Source of the DNA: G963677445 sp963678275
GTDB taxonomy: Bacteria; Bacteroidota; Ignavibacteria; Ignavibacteriales; Melioribacteraceae
Assembly: GCA_963678275.1 (NCBI GenBank)
Contig: OY782765.1
Span: forward strand, 3,782,001-3,846,000
Length of the DNA stretch: 64,000 bases
Reading direction: 5' to 3'
Positions 1 through 8,344 of this stretch are shown one piece after another (the first letter of the stretch is position 1; the number at the start of each line of letters is the position of its first letter). The notes beneath the pieces were generated by a model that was given only the letters and a program-made list of their open reading frames with translations, searched no databases and was not told the DNA's origin. Both the position numbers and the translations under genes were made by a program.

Positions 1-513
1 GACTTCCTTGTGTCCATTGTGGTTAAAAAAATCTGAGTATGAGTAAGAGTATGATAGCGGGGATTGTGGTTGTATGGAGGATGTTCATTTTGCTTACGGG
101 TGGCGAGAAAAAAAACGATTACGATATCAAATTCTTTATCCTGTTAATCTATACAATCCTGCTAATCCTGTTCTTTCTTTGCGGACTTTGCGTATTCCTT
201 CCTTCGCGGTCTTTGCGTGGAATTTAATCTTCGGGAAAACAAAAAACCGATTGCGATACCGAACCCGATTTTTAATCACGCAATCCTTAAATCCTTTAAT
301 CATGGTTCAGGGATTGGCGATTTGGATTGCGCGGAAGCTTTTAGCCATCCCACTATGTGCTTTTGAGGCTAAAGCCATTCCCGGGATGTTGAGTTTTTCC
401 GCAAATCACCGGCCTAAAGGCACGGTGTTATTATCGTTGTGTCCCTTGTGGTTAGGAAAAAAGTATTAAGGTAAAAGTGAATTGTTCGAAGGAATTTCGA
501 AATGCTGACAATA
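1..513. repeat. Intergenic dispersed repeats, no gene
   Basis: I see no supportable gene here. The stretch is a patchwork of short degenerate repeats found elsewhere in the window. Positions 1-55 repeat the text at 1485-1540 (the GTGTCCATTGTGGTTAAAAA block followed by GAGTAAGAGTATGA). Positions 130-190 hold the AATCCTGTTAATCTATACAA type seen again near 1605 and, in reverse, near 25640, 41940 and 42290. Positions 280-305 hold the ATCCTTAAATCCTTTAATCA type. Short open frames here show no ribosome binding site or recognisable protein. Confidence 0.7.
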
Positions 514-744
514 TTAAGCTACATTCTTTGATATCTGCAACAGTTTTGCCTGGGCGGATTCCAGGATTGAGTCTCTTAAAAACAAACTTGCGTTAATAAT
601 CTCAATGCCAATTAGTTCGCCCGACTCATTTAGTTCGGCTGTAATATTGGGGCTTATTTCAACACTGCCGGATTCCTTTTCATCAGTTATTGCCAGATGT
701 AAAATGTCCTCTTTTTCAAAATATTTTAATTTCGGATCACTCAT
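514..744 (-). CDS. DUF2283 family protein, probable antitoxin-like partner
   Basis: A 76-residue protein with the DUF2283 pattern: N-terminal K-Y-F-E-K-E-D-I-L-H-L, a central acidic strand ending in I-T-A-E-L-N-E-S-G-E-L-I-G-I-E-I-I, and a C-terminal amphipathic helix. It starts inside the end of the upstream DUF4258-like gene (8-base overlap), with GGAAGA about 9 bases before the ATG, so the two are translationally coupled. DUF2283 proteins commonly sit beside DUF4258 proteins, and the pair is often suggested to be a toxin-antitoxin module. That role is inferred from context here. Both frames are intact, unlike the other toxin-antitoxin-like loci in this window. Confidence 0.8.
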   Translation of the reverse strand: MSDPKLKYFEKEDILHLAITDEKESGSVEISPNITAELNESGELIGIEIINASLFLRDSILESAQAKLLQISKNVA

Positions 745-1018
745 ATTTATATCTTCCGCTTTTTATTCTGCTATTAATTTGCTGCCGACTTGTTGCATGT
801 ATTGTTATTGGTGTAATAATATCAGCATTCTCTTTTTCATAAGGAATCAGGACTAAAATATTGGAATTTTTTCCGACAACTACAAGTCTGGCAGTGGTTG
901 TATCATAATACCTTTCACTACTATACCTGACTATTTCTTCAATATTTCGAAGATCGAAACCCCGCAGTTTAACTCTGTATATGAAATAATCAGTCCAATT
1001 TATTCGCATCAACATCAC
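737..1018 (-). CDS. DUF4258-like protein, probable toxin-like partner
   Basis: About 93 residues. The C-terminal block I-T-P-I-T-I-H-A-T-S-R-Q-Q-I-N-x-R followed by a basic tail is typical of the short DUF4258/BrnT-like proteins paired with DUF2283. The earlier part (residues 8-50) alternates strands and helices as in the RelE/BrnT fold. It is the first gene of a two-gene unit and overlaps the DUF2283 gene. The start is uncertain: GTG at 1018, ATG at 1015 and ATG at 1009 are all in frame. The family call rests on the C-terminal motif. Toxicity is an inference from the pairing. Confidence 0.7.
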   Translation of the reverse strand: MMLMRINWTDYFIYRVKLRGFDLRNIEEIVRYSSERYYDTTTARLVVVGKNSNILVLIPYEKENADIITPITIHATSRQQINSRIKSGRYKYE

Positions 1019-1682
1019 TCATTCGCGGATTTAACTACCATCGAATTATTTCAAAAATAATGTAATAAACATCATTTTGCAACTTATAAAATATTAACCA
1101 TTTTTTTCCGAAGCCGCAAGGGAATATTTCACATAGGGAATCAATCTTTCCCTTGGCGGCTTTTGCGTGGAATTTTTCCCCGGGAAAAGATTAAAAATTA
1201 AAAATTAAGAATTAGGAATTAGGAATTAGGAATGGAAAAAGGACAGGCTGATAGTTATATTGGGGTGGTTCCTTATTCGCCGGGTGAATAAACAACGATA
1301 TCGATTTTAATCACGCAATCCTTAAATCCTTTAATCATGGTTCAGAAATTGGCGGGCCGGAAATGGATAGAGACTGTTATTTTCACACTATGTTCTCGTT
1401 GGGCTAAAGCCCTCCTGGGTGTCAGGCTTCTCCGGGGAATCACCGGCCTGAAGGCGCGGTGCTATTCTTTTTGTGCCCTTTGTGACTTCCTTGTGTCCAT
1501 TGTGGTTAAAAAAATCAGAGTATGAGTAAGAGTATGATTGGATTGGGGATGTTCATTTTGTTTATTGGTGGCTAAAAAACGATCGCGATACCAAATTCCT
1601 ATCCTGTTTATCTATACAATCCTGTAAATCCTGTTCTTTTCCGGGTATGTGTTTTTTTTGAGGGGGGGGGAATTTCCCCGGA
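1019..1682. repeat. Intergenic repeats upstream of the DUF4258/DUF2283 pair
   Basis: There is no convincing gene. 1190-1235 holds tandem GAATTAGGAATTAGGAATT-like units. 1300-1345 carries the cold-spot type ATCCTTAAATCCTTTAATCATGG. 1395-1530 carries a composite block (GGGCTAAAGCCC, then CACCGGCCTGAAGGCGCGG, then TTTGTGCCCTTTGTGACTTC) whose reverse complement recurs near 25800-25890, 41590-41700 and 42660-42740. 1600-1645 carries the CCTGTTTATCTATACAATCC type. An open frame at 1337-1525 lies wholly inside these repeats and is not supported. Confidence 0.7.
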
Positions 1683-2051
1683 CTAAGCCTCGTGCTGGAG
1701 GAAGTCCAGGAAATCTTCATTATTTAATGAGAAGAATTTTTTACAGAGTGGGAAAAGCTCCTCGAGGTAATCTGCCTGAATGTTAAATTCAGTTTCTGTC
1801 TGATTCACATAATCCACACCGGCAAGGAACATAATTTCATCTTTCCATTCGGCGCCGGCAATCCAGAATTCAAGATTATCTTTGAAGAGAGTAAGTATGG
1901 GAGAGTTGGTCTCAAGCCGGTTGGCTGTTTCGACATGTTCTTCCCACTCAAGTTCTTTAAGCTTTTCCTCAATTTCTTCCGCGGTGGCCAGACCGGTTTC
2001 TTCAGGTTCCTCTTCTCTTGACGGGAGAAGCAATTCATACTTTAATTTCAC
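1683..2051 (-). CDS. Hypothetical acidic protein, end of the mla operon
   Basis: A 122-residue acidic protein with no signal peptide or membrane segment. Residues 12-40 are a Glu-rich stretch, and the C-terminal half is helical with several aromatic residues (F-x-D-N-L-E-F-W-I, L-F-P-L-C-K-K-F-F). It follows mlaD by about 15 bases in the same orientation, so it is probably co-transcribed with the lipid-transport genes. I recognise no family. The overlapping frame at 1805-2038 is a shadow. Confidence 0.65.
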   Translation of the reverse strand: MKLKYELLLPSREEEPEETGLATAEEIEEKLKELEWEEHVETANRLETNSPILTLFKDNLEFWIAGAEWKDEIMFLAGVDYVNQTETEFNIQADYLEELFPLCKKFFSLNNEDFLDFLQHEA

Positions 2052-2065
2052 AACTTATCCTTTCA

Positions 2066-3097
2066 TCATTTTGTAGTTTTCTTTTCCAGTTCCTTAAGCT
2101 CTTCAATCTTCTGATCAAGAATCTCATTCTGTAATTTAATTTCTTTCAGCTTCTTGTCAAGTTCTTTTTCATAATCCGATTTATCCCAGTAGCCGCGGGC
2201 TTCAAAATAATCCTTAAAAAGCCAGTTATGTTTCAATGCTTCCATATTTTCCGAGAATCCTTCAGCGCCGTTAAAAGCCGCGCTCGAAGTTCTTACCAGG
2301 TTATCCATCACAATTTTAACACTATCGAGCAGACTCGATTCGGTTATCAGTTTTCCAAGAACACCCCGGCCGCTTCTGACGCTGTCGACAACAAGCTGAA
2401 CATCGTTAATAAGTGAATCAAGCCCGGCGATTATCTGTTCCACACTGGCGCCCGCTTCAAGCACATAAGAGCTGATCACATCAAAACGTTCGGTCATAAG
2501 ATTAAGGCTTGTATCGGCAGATTCGGAAACATTAACCGCGGCATAATAGAGCCTGTCATCATTAACGAGCTTGCCAATCGTTCCGGTGCCCCGGTTTATT
2601 TTATTTACAATCTCTGAAAAATCTTTTGTTATAAGTTTGATATTGCTTATCGTGGCCTGCGATTCCCCAATAATTTCCGAAATGCTTACAGGTGGTTTCG
2701 CCTTGATAAGTCCGTTTTCACTTATCATTTCATATTCCATCGAGCCGGGAGAAACAACAATGATTTTTTTGCCCACAAGTCCTTCGGTTTCAATTGTCGC
2801 TTCACTGTCCAGCCGGATAAGATGTTTAACACTGTTTTCAATTTTCAGGTTAACTTCAACGATGCCGGAAGAATCATCAACCAGGGCGATTGCCCCCACA
2901 CTTCCTATATCCATACCGCTAAGGCGTACCGGCGCTCCCGACTTTAATCCCTGGACATCGGGGAAACGGGTTTTTACATTTATCGTGGTAGCAAAAAGCG
3001 ACTCTTTGTTACCGATAAGAAAAATCGCGATTACAAAAAGGACTGTGCCGAGGAAAATAAATATACCCAGGCGGGCCCCTTCAAGTTGTTTAAGCAT
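2066..3097 (-). CDS. mlaD: MlaD-like MCE-domain substrate-binding protein
   Basis: A 343-residue protein with one N-terminal membrane anchor (about residues 10-28) followed by an MCE domain (about 38-115: V-K-T-R-F-x-D-V-Q-G-L-K-S-G-A-P-V-R-L-S-G). A long helical periplasmic region follows, and the last 40 residues are a coiled coil rich in Lys and Glu. In Mla systems this subunit forms a ring that passes phospholipids between the inner-membrane MlaFE transporter and the outer membrane. Its ATG overlaps the end of mlaF by 8 bases, which supports coupling. It is longer than E. coli MlaD because of the C-terminal helical extension, as is common outside Proteobacteria. Confidence 0.92.
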   Translation of the reverse strand: MLKQLEGARLGIFIFLGTVLFVIAIFLIGNKESLFATTINVKTRFPDVQGLKSGAPVRLSGMDIGSVGAIALVDDSSGIVEVNLKIENSVKHLIRLDSEATIETEGLVGKKIIVVSPGSMEYEMISENGLIKAKPPVSISEIIGESQATISNIKLITKDFSEIVNKINRGTGTIGKLVNDDRLYYAAVNVSESADTSLNLMTERFDVISSYVLEAGASVEQIIAGLDSLINDVQLVVDSVRSGRGVLGKLITESSLLDSVKIVMDNLVRTSSAAFNGAEGFSENMEALKHNWLFKDYFEARGYWDKSDYEKELDKKLKEIKLQNEILDQKIEELKELEKKTTK

Positions 3098-3854
3098 TTA
3101 TTTCTCCCTGCTCACTTTTAATATCATCACTGAAAAAATTCATCAGGAACGGATCGCCGGTATGTTCGAGATTGTCCATCGTTCCTTCATAATAAATATT
3201 TCCATCTTTAAGAAATATTGCCCTGTCGGCAATAATCTTGGCGCATATCAGATCATGTGTCACCACAATTGAGGTCATGTTCAGTTTCTTTTGTAAATCG
3301 AGAATAAGGCGGCTGATCTCTTTTGACGTAATAGGATCGAGTCCGGTTGTCGGTTCATCATAAAACATTATTCGCGGTTCGGTAATAATCGACCTGGCCA
3401 GTCCTATTCTTTTTCTCATTCCGCCGGAAAGTTCCGAAGGCATTTTATCTACCGCCTCTTCGAGTGAAACCATATTCAGGGCATTCATTACCTTTTTATC
3501 GACTTCGGCCTGTGTAAAGGAAAAATTTCTTTTAAGGGGAAATTCGAGATTTTCCCTTACGGTCATGGAATCATATAAAGCGGCGCTCTGGAAAAGAAAG
3601 CCTGTGCTTTTTCTGATTTCATTAAGCTCTTTAATAGATAATTTATGTATTTCCTGGTCATAAACAAAAATCTCTCCCTCATCGGGGGAAAGCAGTCCGA
3701 TAATACACTTCAGAAGCACACTTTTACCGGAGCCGCTCTGGCCGAAGACTATCAGGTTTTCTCCCTGCTCAACCTGCAGAGAAATCCTGTTCAGCACCAC
3801 ATGGCTGCCGAATGATTTCAGCAGTCCTTTTATTTTTATCAGAATGTCGGCCAT
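3090..3854 (-). CDS. mlaF: MlaF-like ABC transporter ATP-binding protein
   Basis: An ABC ATPase of about 254 residues. Walker A (G-Q-S-G-S-G-K-S-V), the signature L-S-G-G-M-R-K-R, Walker B (R-I-M-F-Y-D-E-P-T-T-G-L-D-P) and the H-loop (V-V-T-H-D) are all present. The M-R-K-R variant after the signature is typical of the Mla/Ttg2A group. It powers lipid movement with the MlaE permease. I chose the ATG at 3854; an in-frame GTG lies two codons upstream. The gene overlaps mlaE by 16 bases and mlaD by 8, so the three form a tight transport operon. Confidence 0.95.
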   Translation of the reverse strand: MADILIKIKGLLKSFGSHVVLNRISLQVEQGENLIVFGQSGSGKSVLLKCIIGLLSPDEGEIFVYDQEIHKLSIKELNEIRKSTGFLFQSAALYDSMTVRENLEFPLKRNFSFTQAEVDKKVMNALNMVSLEEAVDKMPSELSGGMRKRIGLARSIITEPRIMFYDEPTTGLDPITSKEISRLILDLQKKLNMTSIVVTHDLICAKIIADRAIFLKDGNIYYEGTMDNLEHTGDPFLMNFFSDDIKSEQGEINA

Positions 3855-4645
3855 AACCACAGGGTAATTTTTACTAAAACTGTATCAACAAGAAGAATCA
3901 GCAATGAGGCGGCAACAACAGATGTAGTGGAGGCGCTGCCAACCCCTTCGGTTCCACCTTCGGCTGTATATCCTTTATATGCCCCGACAATACCCGCTAT
4001 AAATCCGAATACGAATGTTTTGGCTATACCGGGGATAAAATCTCCAAATTTAATTGCCTCAACAACCGCGTTTTTATAATATTCAAAACTCATATTTTCT
4101 GTGATAATTACCGCTATATATCCCCCCATCAGGGCCAGGAAAACAACATAAACGGTTAAGATGGGAAGTATCATTGTTGTAGCGAATACCCTTGTTACCA
4201 CGAGGTACTTAAAAGGCTGAATGGCCGAAACTTCCATCGCGTCAATCTGCTCGGTAACTCTCATCGAACCCAGCTCGGCGCCAATTCCCGAACTGACACG
4301 CCCGGTAAAAATAAGCGCGGTTATTACAGGGCCAAGCTCTCTTATTACCGAAAGCGCTACTGTTGCCGGCAGAAAATCGGACGCGCCGAAACGCTGAAAT
4401 ACCGGCTGTGACTGCAACGCCAGAACCAATCCGATTATCACTCCCGTAACACTTACAATCGGGAATGTTTTCACCCCCAGCTCATTCATGTGCTTCCTTA
4501 TCTCGTATATCTCATAGGGAGGAAGGAACACTTCTTTCAAAAATTGAAGGCTGAAAATGGTCAGTCCGCTTATAGTGGCAAAAAAATTATAAACTTTATC
4601 GCCGAATGAGGGCCTTTTTTTATGGCGGACTTTAGGCAGATTCAT
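3839..4645 (-). CDS. mlaE: MlaE-like ABC transporter permease
   Basis: A membrane permease of about 268 residues with the MlaE family core: hydrophobic helices around V-S-V-T-G-V-I-I-G-L-V-L-A-L, the conserved I-R-E-L-G-P-V-I-T-A-L-I-F-x-G-R segment, G-A-E-L-G-S-M-R-V-T-E-Q-I-D-A-M-E, and C-terminal helices. It forms the inner-membrane channel with MlaF for phospholipid transport. I prefer the ATG at 4645. An in-frame TTG at 4669 would add eight residues, and neither start has a strong ribosome binding site. It lies 80 bases after yraN in the same orientation. Confidence 0.93.
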   Translation of the reverse strand: MNLPKVRHKKRPSFGDKVYNFFATISGLTIFSLQFLKEVFLPPYEIYEIRKHMNELGVKTFPIVSVTGVIIGLVLALQSQPVFQRFGASDFLPATVALSVIRELGPVITALIFTGRVSSGIGAELGSMRVTEQIDAMEVSAIQPFKYLVVTRVFATTMILPILTVYVVFLALMGGYIAVIITENMSFEYYKNAVVEAIKFGDFIPGIAKTFVFGFIAGIVGAYKGYTAEGGTEGVGSASTTSVVAASLLILLVDTVLVKITLWLWPTF

Positions 4646-4724
4646 GCTTAACCGTTTTAGAATTATCAAATAGAGTAATTTAGCAATTCCTATTTAAATA
4701 TGGTATGAATAAATTTATTCACAA

Positions 4725-5084
4725 TCAGAACGCGTTTTCATAATGATTCGTGTTAAATCTGTTCTTTTCATCCCTGTAAATCGCAATAACGTCAATTCTG
4801 CACTCAGTGTCTGTGATCTCTCTCTCATATAACCATGCCCGCGCAATTTTTTTTATCTGCGCCTGCTTCTGTTTTGTCACTGAGTATTCCGGCCTTCCAT
4901 ATTCCAGCGATTTTCGGTATTTAACCTCCACAAATACTATCGTTTCTCCATCCTTTGCTATAAGGTCTAATTCACCATGCCCATACTGGTAGTTTTCCTC
5001 CAGTATTATATATCCTTTTTTAAGCAGGAATTTTTTGGCGAGTTCCTCTCCGTAGCTTCCTTTATTTCTTGTAGATTCATTCAT
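4725..5084 (-). CDS. yraN: YraN family endonuclease-like protein
   Basis: A 119-residue UPF0102/YraN protein with a PD-(D/E)XK-like core: G-E-L-D-L-I-A-K-D-G followed by I-V-F-V-E-V-K-Y-R, and an N-terminal G-x-x-G-E-x-L-A helix. Family members resemble Holliday-junction resolvases, but their biochemical role is unsettled. The ATG overlaps the rnhB stop. The pairing of yraN directly after rnhB is widely conserved in bacteria, which supports the call. Length is normal for the family. Confidence 0.93.
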   Translation of the reverse strand: MNESTRNKGSYGEELAKKFLLKKGYIILEENYQYGHGELDLIAKDGETIVFVEVKYRKSLEYGRPEYSVTKQKQAQIKKIARAWLYEREITDTECRIDVIAIYRDEKNRFNTNHYENAF

Positions 5085-5704
5085 CAGAATAACACCGTTT
5101 GTTTTTCGGAATCAAGGATTTTTCCGCAGAAACTTTTCCGGTGGTATGGAGAAAGACCAAATTTTAATACCGCTTCCCTGTGTTCTTTAGTAGGATATCC
5201 TTTATTCTGTTTCCAGTTATAAACAGGATATTCTTCCGAAAGTTTCTCCATGATCCTGTCCCGTGTTACCTTTGCGATAATTGACGCCGCCGCGATAGAG
5301 AATGATAATGAGTCCCCTTTTATTATCGCTTCGACCGGGATATCGGACGCGAAAGTTTTATTGCCATCTATCAGGATTATTCCCGGCCGCGGATTAAGCT
5401 GAGAGACCGATTCTTTCATTGCCAGAAGTGACGCCTGAAGAATATTTATTTCATCAATCTTATAATTATCGATTACAGAAACCCCGACCGAAAGGGCATT
5501 CAGTTCTATTAAATTAAATAATTTCTCTCTTTTACTTTCGGTGAGTTTTTTACTGTCATTTATTCCTTCTATCCTTGTTCGCGGCCTGAAAACCACCGCC
5601 GCGGCGACAACCGGACCAGCCAGGGGTCCCCGGCCTGCTTCATCAGTTCCTCCTATCAGCTCATATCCCTCCTGGTAATATTTTTTTTCAAACTGAAATA
5701 TCAA
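5084..5704 (-). CDS. rnhB: Ribonuclease HII
   Basis: A 206-residue RNase HII, which cuts the RNA strand of RNA-DNA hybrids and initiates ribonucleotide removal from DNA. The signature G-G-T-D-E-A-G-R-G-P-L-A-G-P-V near residues 17-31 holds the first catalytic Asp and Glu. The second Asp is in I-L-I-D-G-N-K, and a further conserved block is S-I-A-A-A-S-I-I-A-K-V-T-R-D. The start overlaps the stop of the UbiA-like gene (ATGA type) and the stop overlaps yraN. Confidence 0.97.
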   Translation of the reverse strand: MIFQFEKKYYQEGYELIGGTDEAGRGPLAGPVVAAAVVFRPRTRIEGINDSKKLTESKREKLFNLIELNALSVGVSVIDNYKIDEINILQASLLAMKESVSQLNPRPGIILIDGNKTFASDIPVEAIIKGDSLSFSIAAASIIAKVTRDRIMEKLSEEYPVYNWKQNKGYPTKEHREAVLKFGLSPYHRKSFCGKILDSEKQTVLF

Positions 5705-6543
5705 ATTATGGTCCCTGTATACACAGCCGCCATTCCGAATAACATATTAAGTTTCAGGAGGAAGCTTATTTTGTTTAATGATTTATCTGTCTGATCTTTA
5801 TTAAGGGTAATAATAATATAAATAAACAAAAGATCAACCGGCATTATTATTATAACCAGGTAATATATATTATAGATTGAAAAAAGCCAGGGAAGCAAAG
5901 TAAGCATTACCAGAATTATTCCCAACCATGAAACAAGATTTAATGTACTCTTAATACCAAACTTTTCCGGATAGGTGATAACATTAACAATTCTGTCACC
6001 TTCCAAATCCTCAATATCTTTAACTATTTCCCTCATCAGGTTTACGATAAAGGCAAATATTGCGGGAATACAGGCTCCCGAAGGATTACCGGCTGCATAA
6101 CCGCCATAAACAACCGCGATAGCAGTTAAAAGCCCTATTGATATATTCCCCGCGAGTAGAGCTTTTTTTAGCCGCCATGAATAAAGATAAAGAAGAAAAG
6201 ACGCCGCCGCTACAATCAGGATGGCCGTAAAACCGACCGGAATCGCGGCAACATGGGCTGCCGCAAGAAGAAGAATATATAATATTACCGCGCCTCGGAG
6301 AGACATTTTGTTTCCCGGCAGCGCTCGCTCCGGGCGATTTATCCTGTCGATCTCGATATCAAAAAGGTCATTGATAACATAACCCGCCATCGCCGCTACC
6401 GATGCCGAAATTCCCGCGAAGATAAGTTTCATTGAATCAGAACCGGCATCGGCACATATTATAAATCCGAGCGTCACACCAAGAAAGGTAATTGCGGCAT
6501 TTCCCGGTCTTATTATTAAAAAATATGCTTTAAGCCTGCTCAG
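5701..6543 (-). CDS. UbiA-family prenyltransferase, probable CTG start
   Basis: A membrane prenyltransferase with two Asp-rich motifs: N-D-L-F-D-I-E-I-D-R-I-N-R-P-E-R and K-D-I-E-D-L-E-G-D. About eight hydrophobic helices fit the UbiA fold. In this group such proteins are often named digeranylgeranylglycerol-phosphate synthase-like, but the real substrate cannot be read from sequence. The first ordinary start in frame (GTG at 6477) would cut off a conserved N-terminal segment (L-K-A-Y-F-L-I-I-R-P-G-N-A-A-I-T-F). The frame stays open upstream to a stop at 6556-6558 and contains no ATG, GTG or TTG. A CTG at 6541-6543 gives the usual family start, M-S-R-L-K-A-Y. The other explanation is a sequence change from ATG. 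Confidence 0.8.
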   Translation of the reverse strand: MSRLKAYFLIIRPGNAAITFLGVTLGFIICADAGSDSMKLIFAGISASVAAMAGYVINDLFDIEIDRINRPERALPGNKMSLRGAVILYILLLAAAHVAAIPVGFTAILIVAAASFLLYLYSWRLKKALLAGNISIGLLTAIAVVYGGYAAGNPSGACIPAIFAFIVNLMREIVKDIEDLEGDRIVNVITYPEKFGIKSTLNLVSWLGIILVMLTLLPWLFSIYNIYYLVIIIMPVDLLFIYIIITLNKDQTDKSLNKISFLLKLNMLFGMAAVYTGTII

Positions 6544-7015
6544 TTTGTTATCCCGTTATCTGTTTAAATGGAACGATATTGAAAAATAATATTACTCAAC
6601 TTTTATTTGAAATTCAATATTTGTCCACTCCCAAAATTATAATCACAACCTTAAAAAATCGGGATAAAAATTAGGAGACTAACTAATTATTTCCTTTTTA
6701 TAACAGAGCAATGAATCCGGTATAATGAATTAATGAATCGTATACGGACGTATTGAGCGGGTACTATCCCGCGTTAAAACTTCGGTTGGCGGATTTAAAA
6801 TTCAGAACTCCTGATCCCTGGTAACAAAAACAATAGCTTACATGATTTCATTCGCAAAATAAAAACGAAGAAAATCTGACAAGTAAACAACTTTGGCGAG
6901 TCTTTCTTTATCTTGTCGAATAATGTTTAGAACCAATATATTGGCATTGTATTATTTTTAAAAATATTATAATATGGACGCCATTTTATGCATCTCCTAC
7001 AGAGATGTTTTTCAG

Positions 7016-7146
7016 GGGGTCTATTCTACCCCAGGGGGACTGACGCATTACTGGGAACCTATACAAGGTTCTTTTTATTGCATTTGCCTTGTAGAGGCAA
7101 TAATTAGTGCGGAACGTCCCAATGGGGTAGAATATTGTTAATAAAG
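7016..7146. repeat. Foldback element, CTACCCCA family
   Basis: The left arm around 7021-7055 (TCTATTCTACCCCAGGGGGA, then GCATTA) is matched in reverse complement by the right arm ending near 7140 (TCCCAATGGGGTAGAATATT). Nested small hairpins occur inside, for example AACCTATACAAGGTT and TTGCCTTGTAGAGGCAA. A relative of this element lies at 10082-10250. Confidence 0.75.
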
Positions 7147-7289
7147 CAAGACAAAATCCTTGTAGAGGATTCACAAACCATCCCCGGATAAAGAACTCCC
7201 TTGCAAAATTAAGGTCGATCGAATATCCCATAAGAAGCCAAATTCTAAGCAAAATGGCAAAATTTTATTTAACCATCAATTTACCGGGG

Positions 7290-7563
7290 AATTCTGTCCG
7301 CCTGTTCGCCGCGGAGAATCCCTGGCGGGACCTTTGATCAACTTCTTAACTTATTTCCCCACAATGAATTGCGGGGCTATTGTCTGTCGTCCCTAACGGG
7401 ACTTTTTACATCTGATTCATCTCATTACAAATAGTATCATGTAAAAAAGAATCCCGGCAGGGATGAAAGATAATAGCCCCTATTTTCAAATAGGGGGAAA
7501 TGTATAAAGAAAGGTAAATAAGTCCCGTCAGGGATTCTCCGCGGCGAACAGGCGGACAGAATT
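7290..7563. repeat. Long foldback element, GGCGGACAG family
   Basis: The ends are near-perfect inverted repeats of more than 35 bases, beginning AATTCTGTCCGCCTGTTCGC and closing with its reverse complement GCGAACAGGCGGACAGAATT. Inside are further paired blocks, GTCGTCCCTAACGGGACTTT on the left and a matching CCCGGCAGGGATGA block on the right. The element folds end to end over about 270 bases. One-sided copies occur at about 43030-43150 and 51040-51145. Confidence 0.85.
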
Positions 7564-7798
7564 AGTTTAGCCCTGGCTTGTCAGTCTATGATAATAGTAG
7601 TACTTCATTCATACGTGCTGTCAGGCAAATCATATTTTGGCGCTTATGTAACTGTTCAGTTACGTCCATTTAATATTTGGTTGTCTTTTCATTACCCACT
7701 GGTTTTCATATAGAACCAATTGTTTTTTATTGCCGGGATCAGGAGTTCTAAAATTTAATTCCCTTACCTAAGATCCCGAATTTAATTCAGAGTATGTT

Positions 7799-7971
7799 AT
7801 ATTGTGTACCTGACGGCACACCTGAACTCTTCTTTCTTCTTTTTTCTACCAATATTTTGCCCCTAACGGGGCAATTGTTAATGGTAATATTTATTTTATG
7901 TCCCGTTAGGGACATCATATTGGTAAAAAATGAAAAGCAAAATATTAAGTGTGCCGTCAGGTACACCATAT
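7799..7971. repeat. Foldback element, ACCTGACGGCACACC family
   Basis: The outer arms ATATTGTGTACCTGACGGCA and its reverse complement near 7950-7971 enclose inner arms CTACCAATATTTTGCCCC and its partner ending in CATATTGGTA, plus small hairpins CCCCTAACGGGG and TCCCGTTAGGGA. A one-sided copy lies at 35458-35550. Confidence 0.85.
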
Positions 7972-8344
7972 TTATCCGCGCGAGTACCATAAATATATTT
8001 TTAACAGTCTGCAAATCAATAAGTTACCCAAAAATTTTTCGGGACGCGCCTCAATATTACGACATTTTATTTTAAGAATAGATTTCCATAAGTAGTTGTT
8101 ATTCTTACCAGGAGAAAGGAGTTCCGACCTTATTGTTTATCCCGGATTTCATTGATTATTGAGAGAGATAATGTCTGAACCCTGATTAAAGGATGTAAGG
8201 ATAACAAGATTATTTTCGGTATCGGTATCGGTATCGTCTTTACAAAGTCAGAATAAAAGTATAATTAACGGATGGATGTGAACCAATGCCATCCCGGTGT
8301 TCACCACAGATCCTCTCAATCATTTCAATCAGCGTAATTCTGTT

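Larger units (their letters stand above)
6559..8344. other. 1.8-kb spacer with three foldback elements
   Basis: No gene is supported. The stretch contains three long imperfect inverted repeats (listed separately), one copy of the interspersed motif ending in GCAAAATGGCAAAATTTTAT (about 7240-7275), and a short (CGGTAT)n run at 8216-8236. Open frames at 6986-7252, 7787-8014 and 7794-8075 lie inside foldback arms and on both strands of the same palindromes, so I treat them as chance. Confidence 0.7.

Noticed and set aside
74..469. Open frame of 131 codons at the left edge
   Set aside because: It lies in dispersed repeat text that recurs elsewhere in other frames, has no ribosome binding site and no recognisable protein.
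2571..3272. 233-codon plus-strand frame
   Set aside because: Antisense shadow of mlaD and mlaF, whose protein motifs are clear on the other strand.
6986..7252. 88-codon minus-strand frame
   Set aside because: Falls inside a foldback element; palindromic arms create open frames on both strands.
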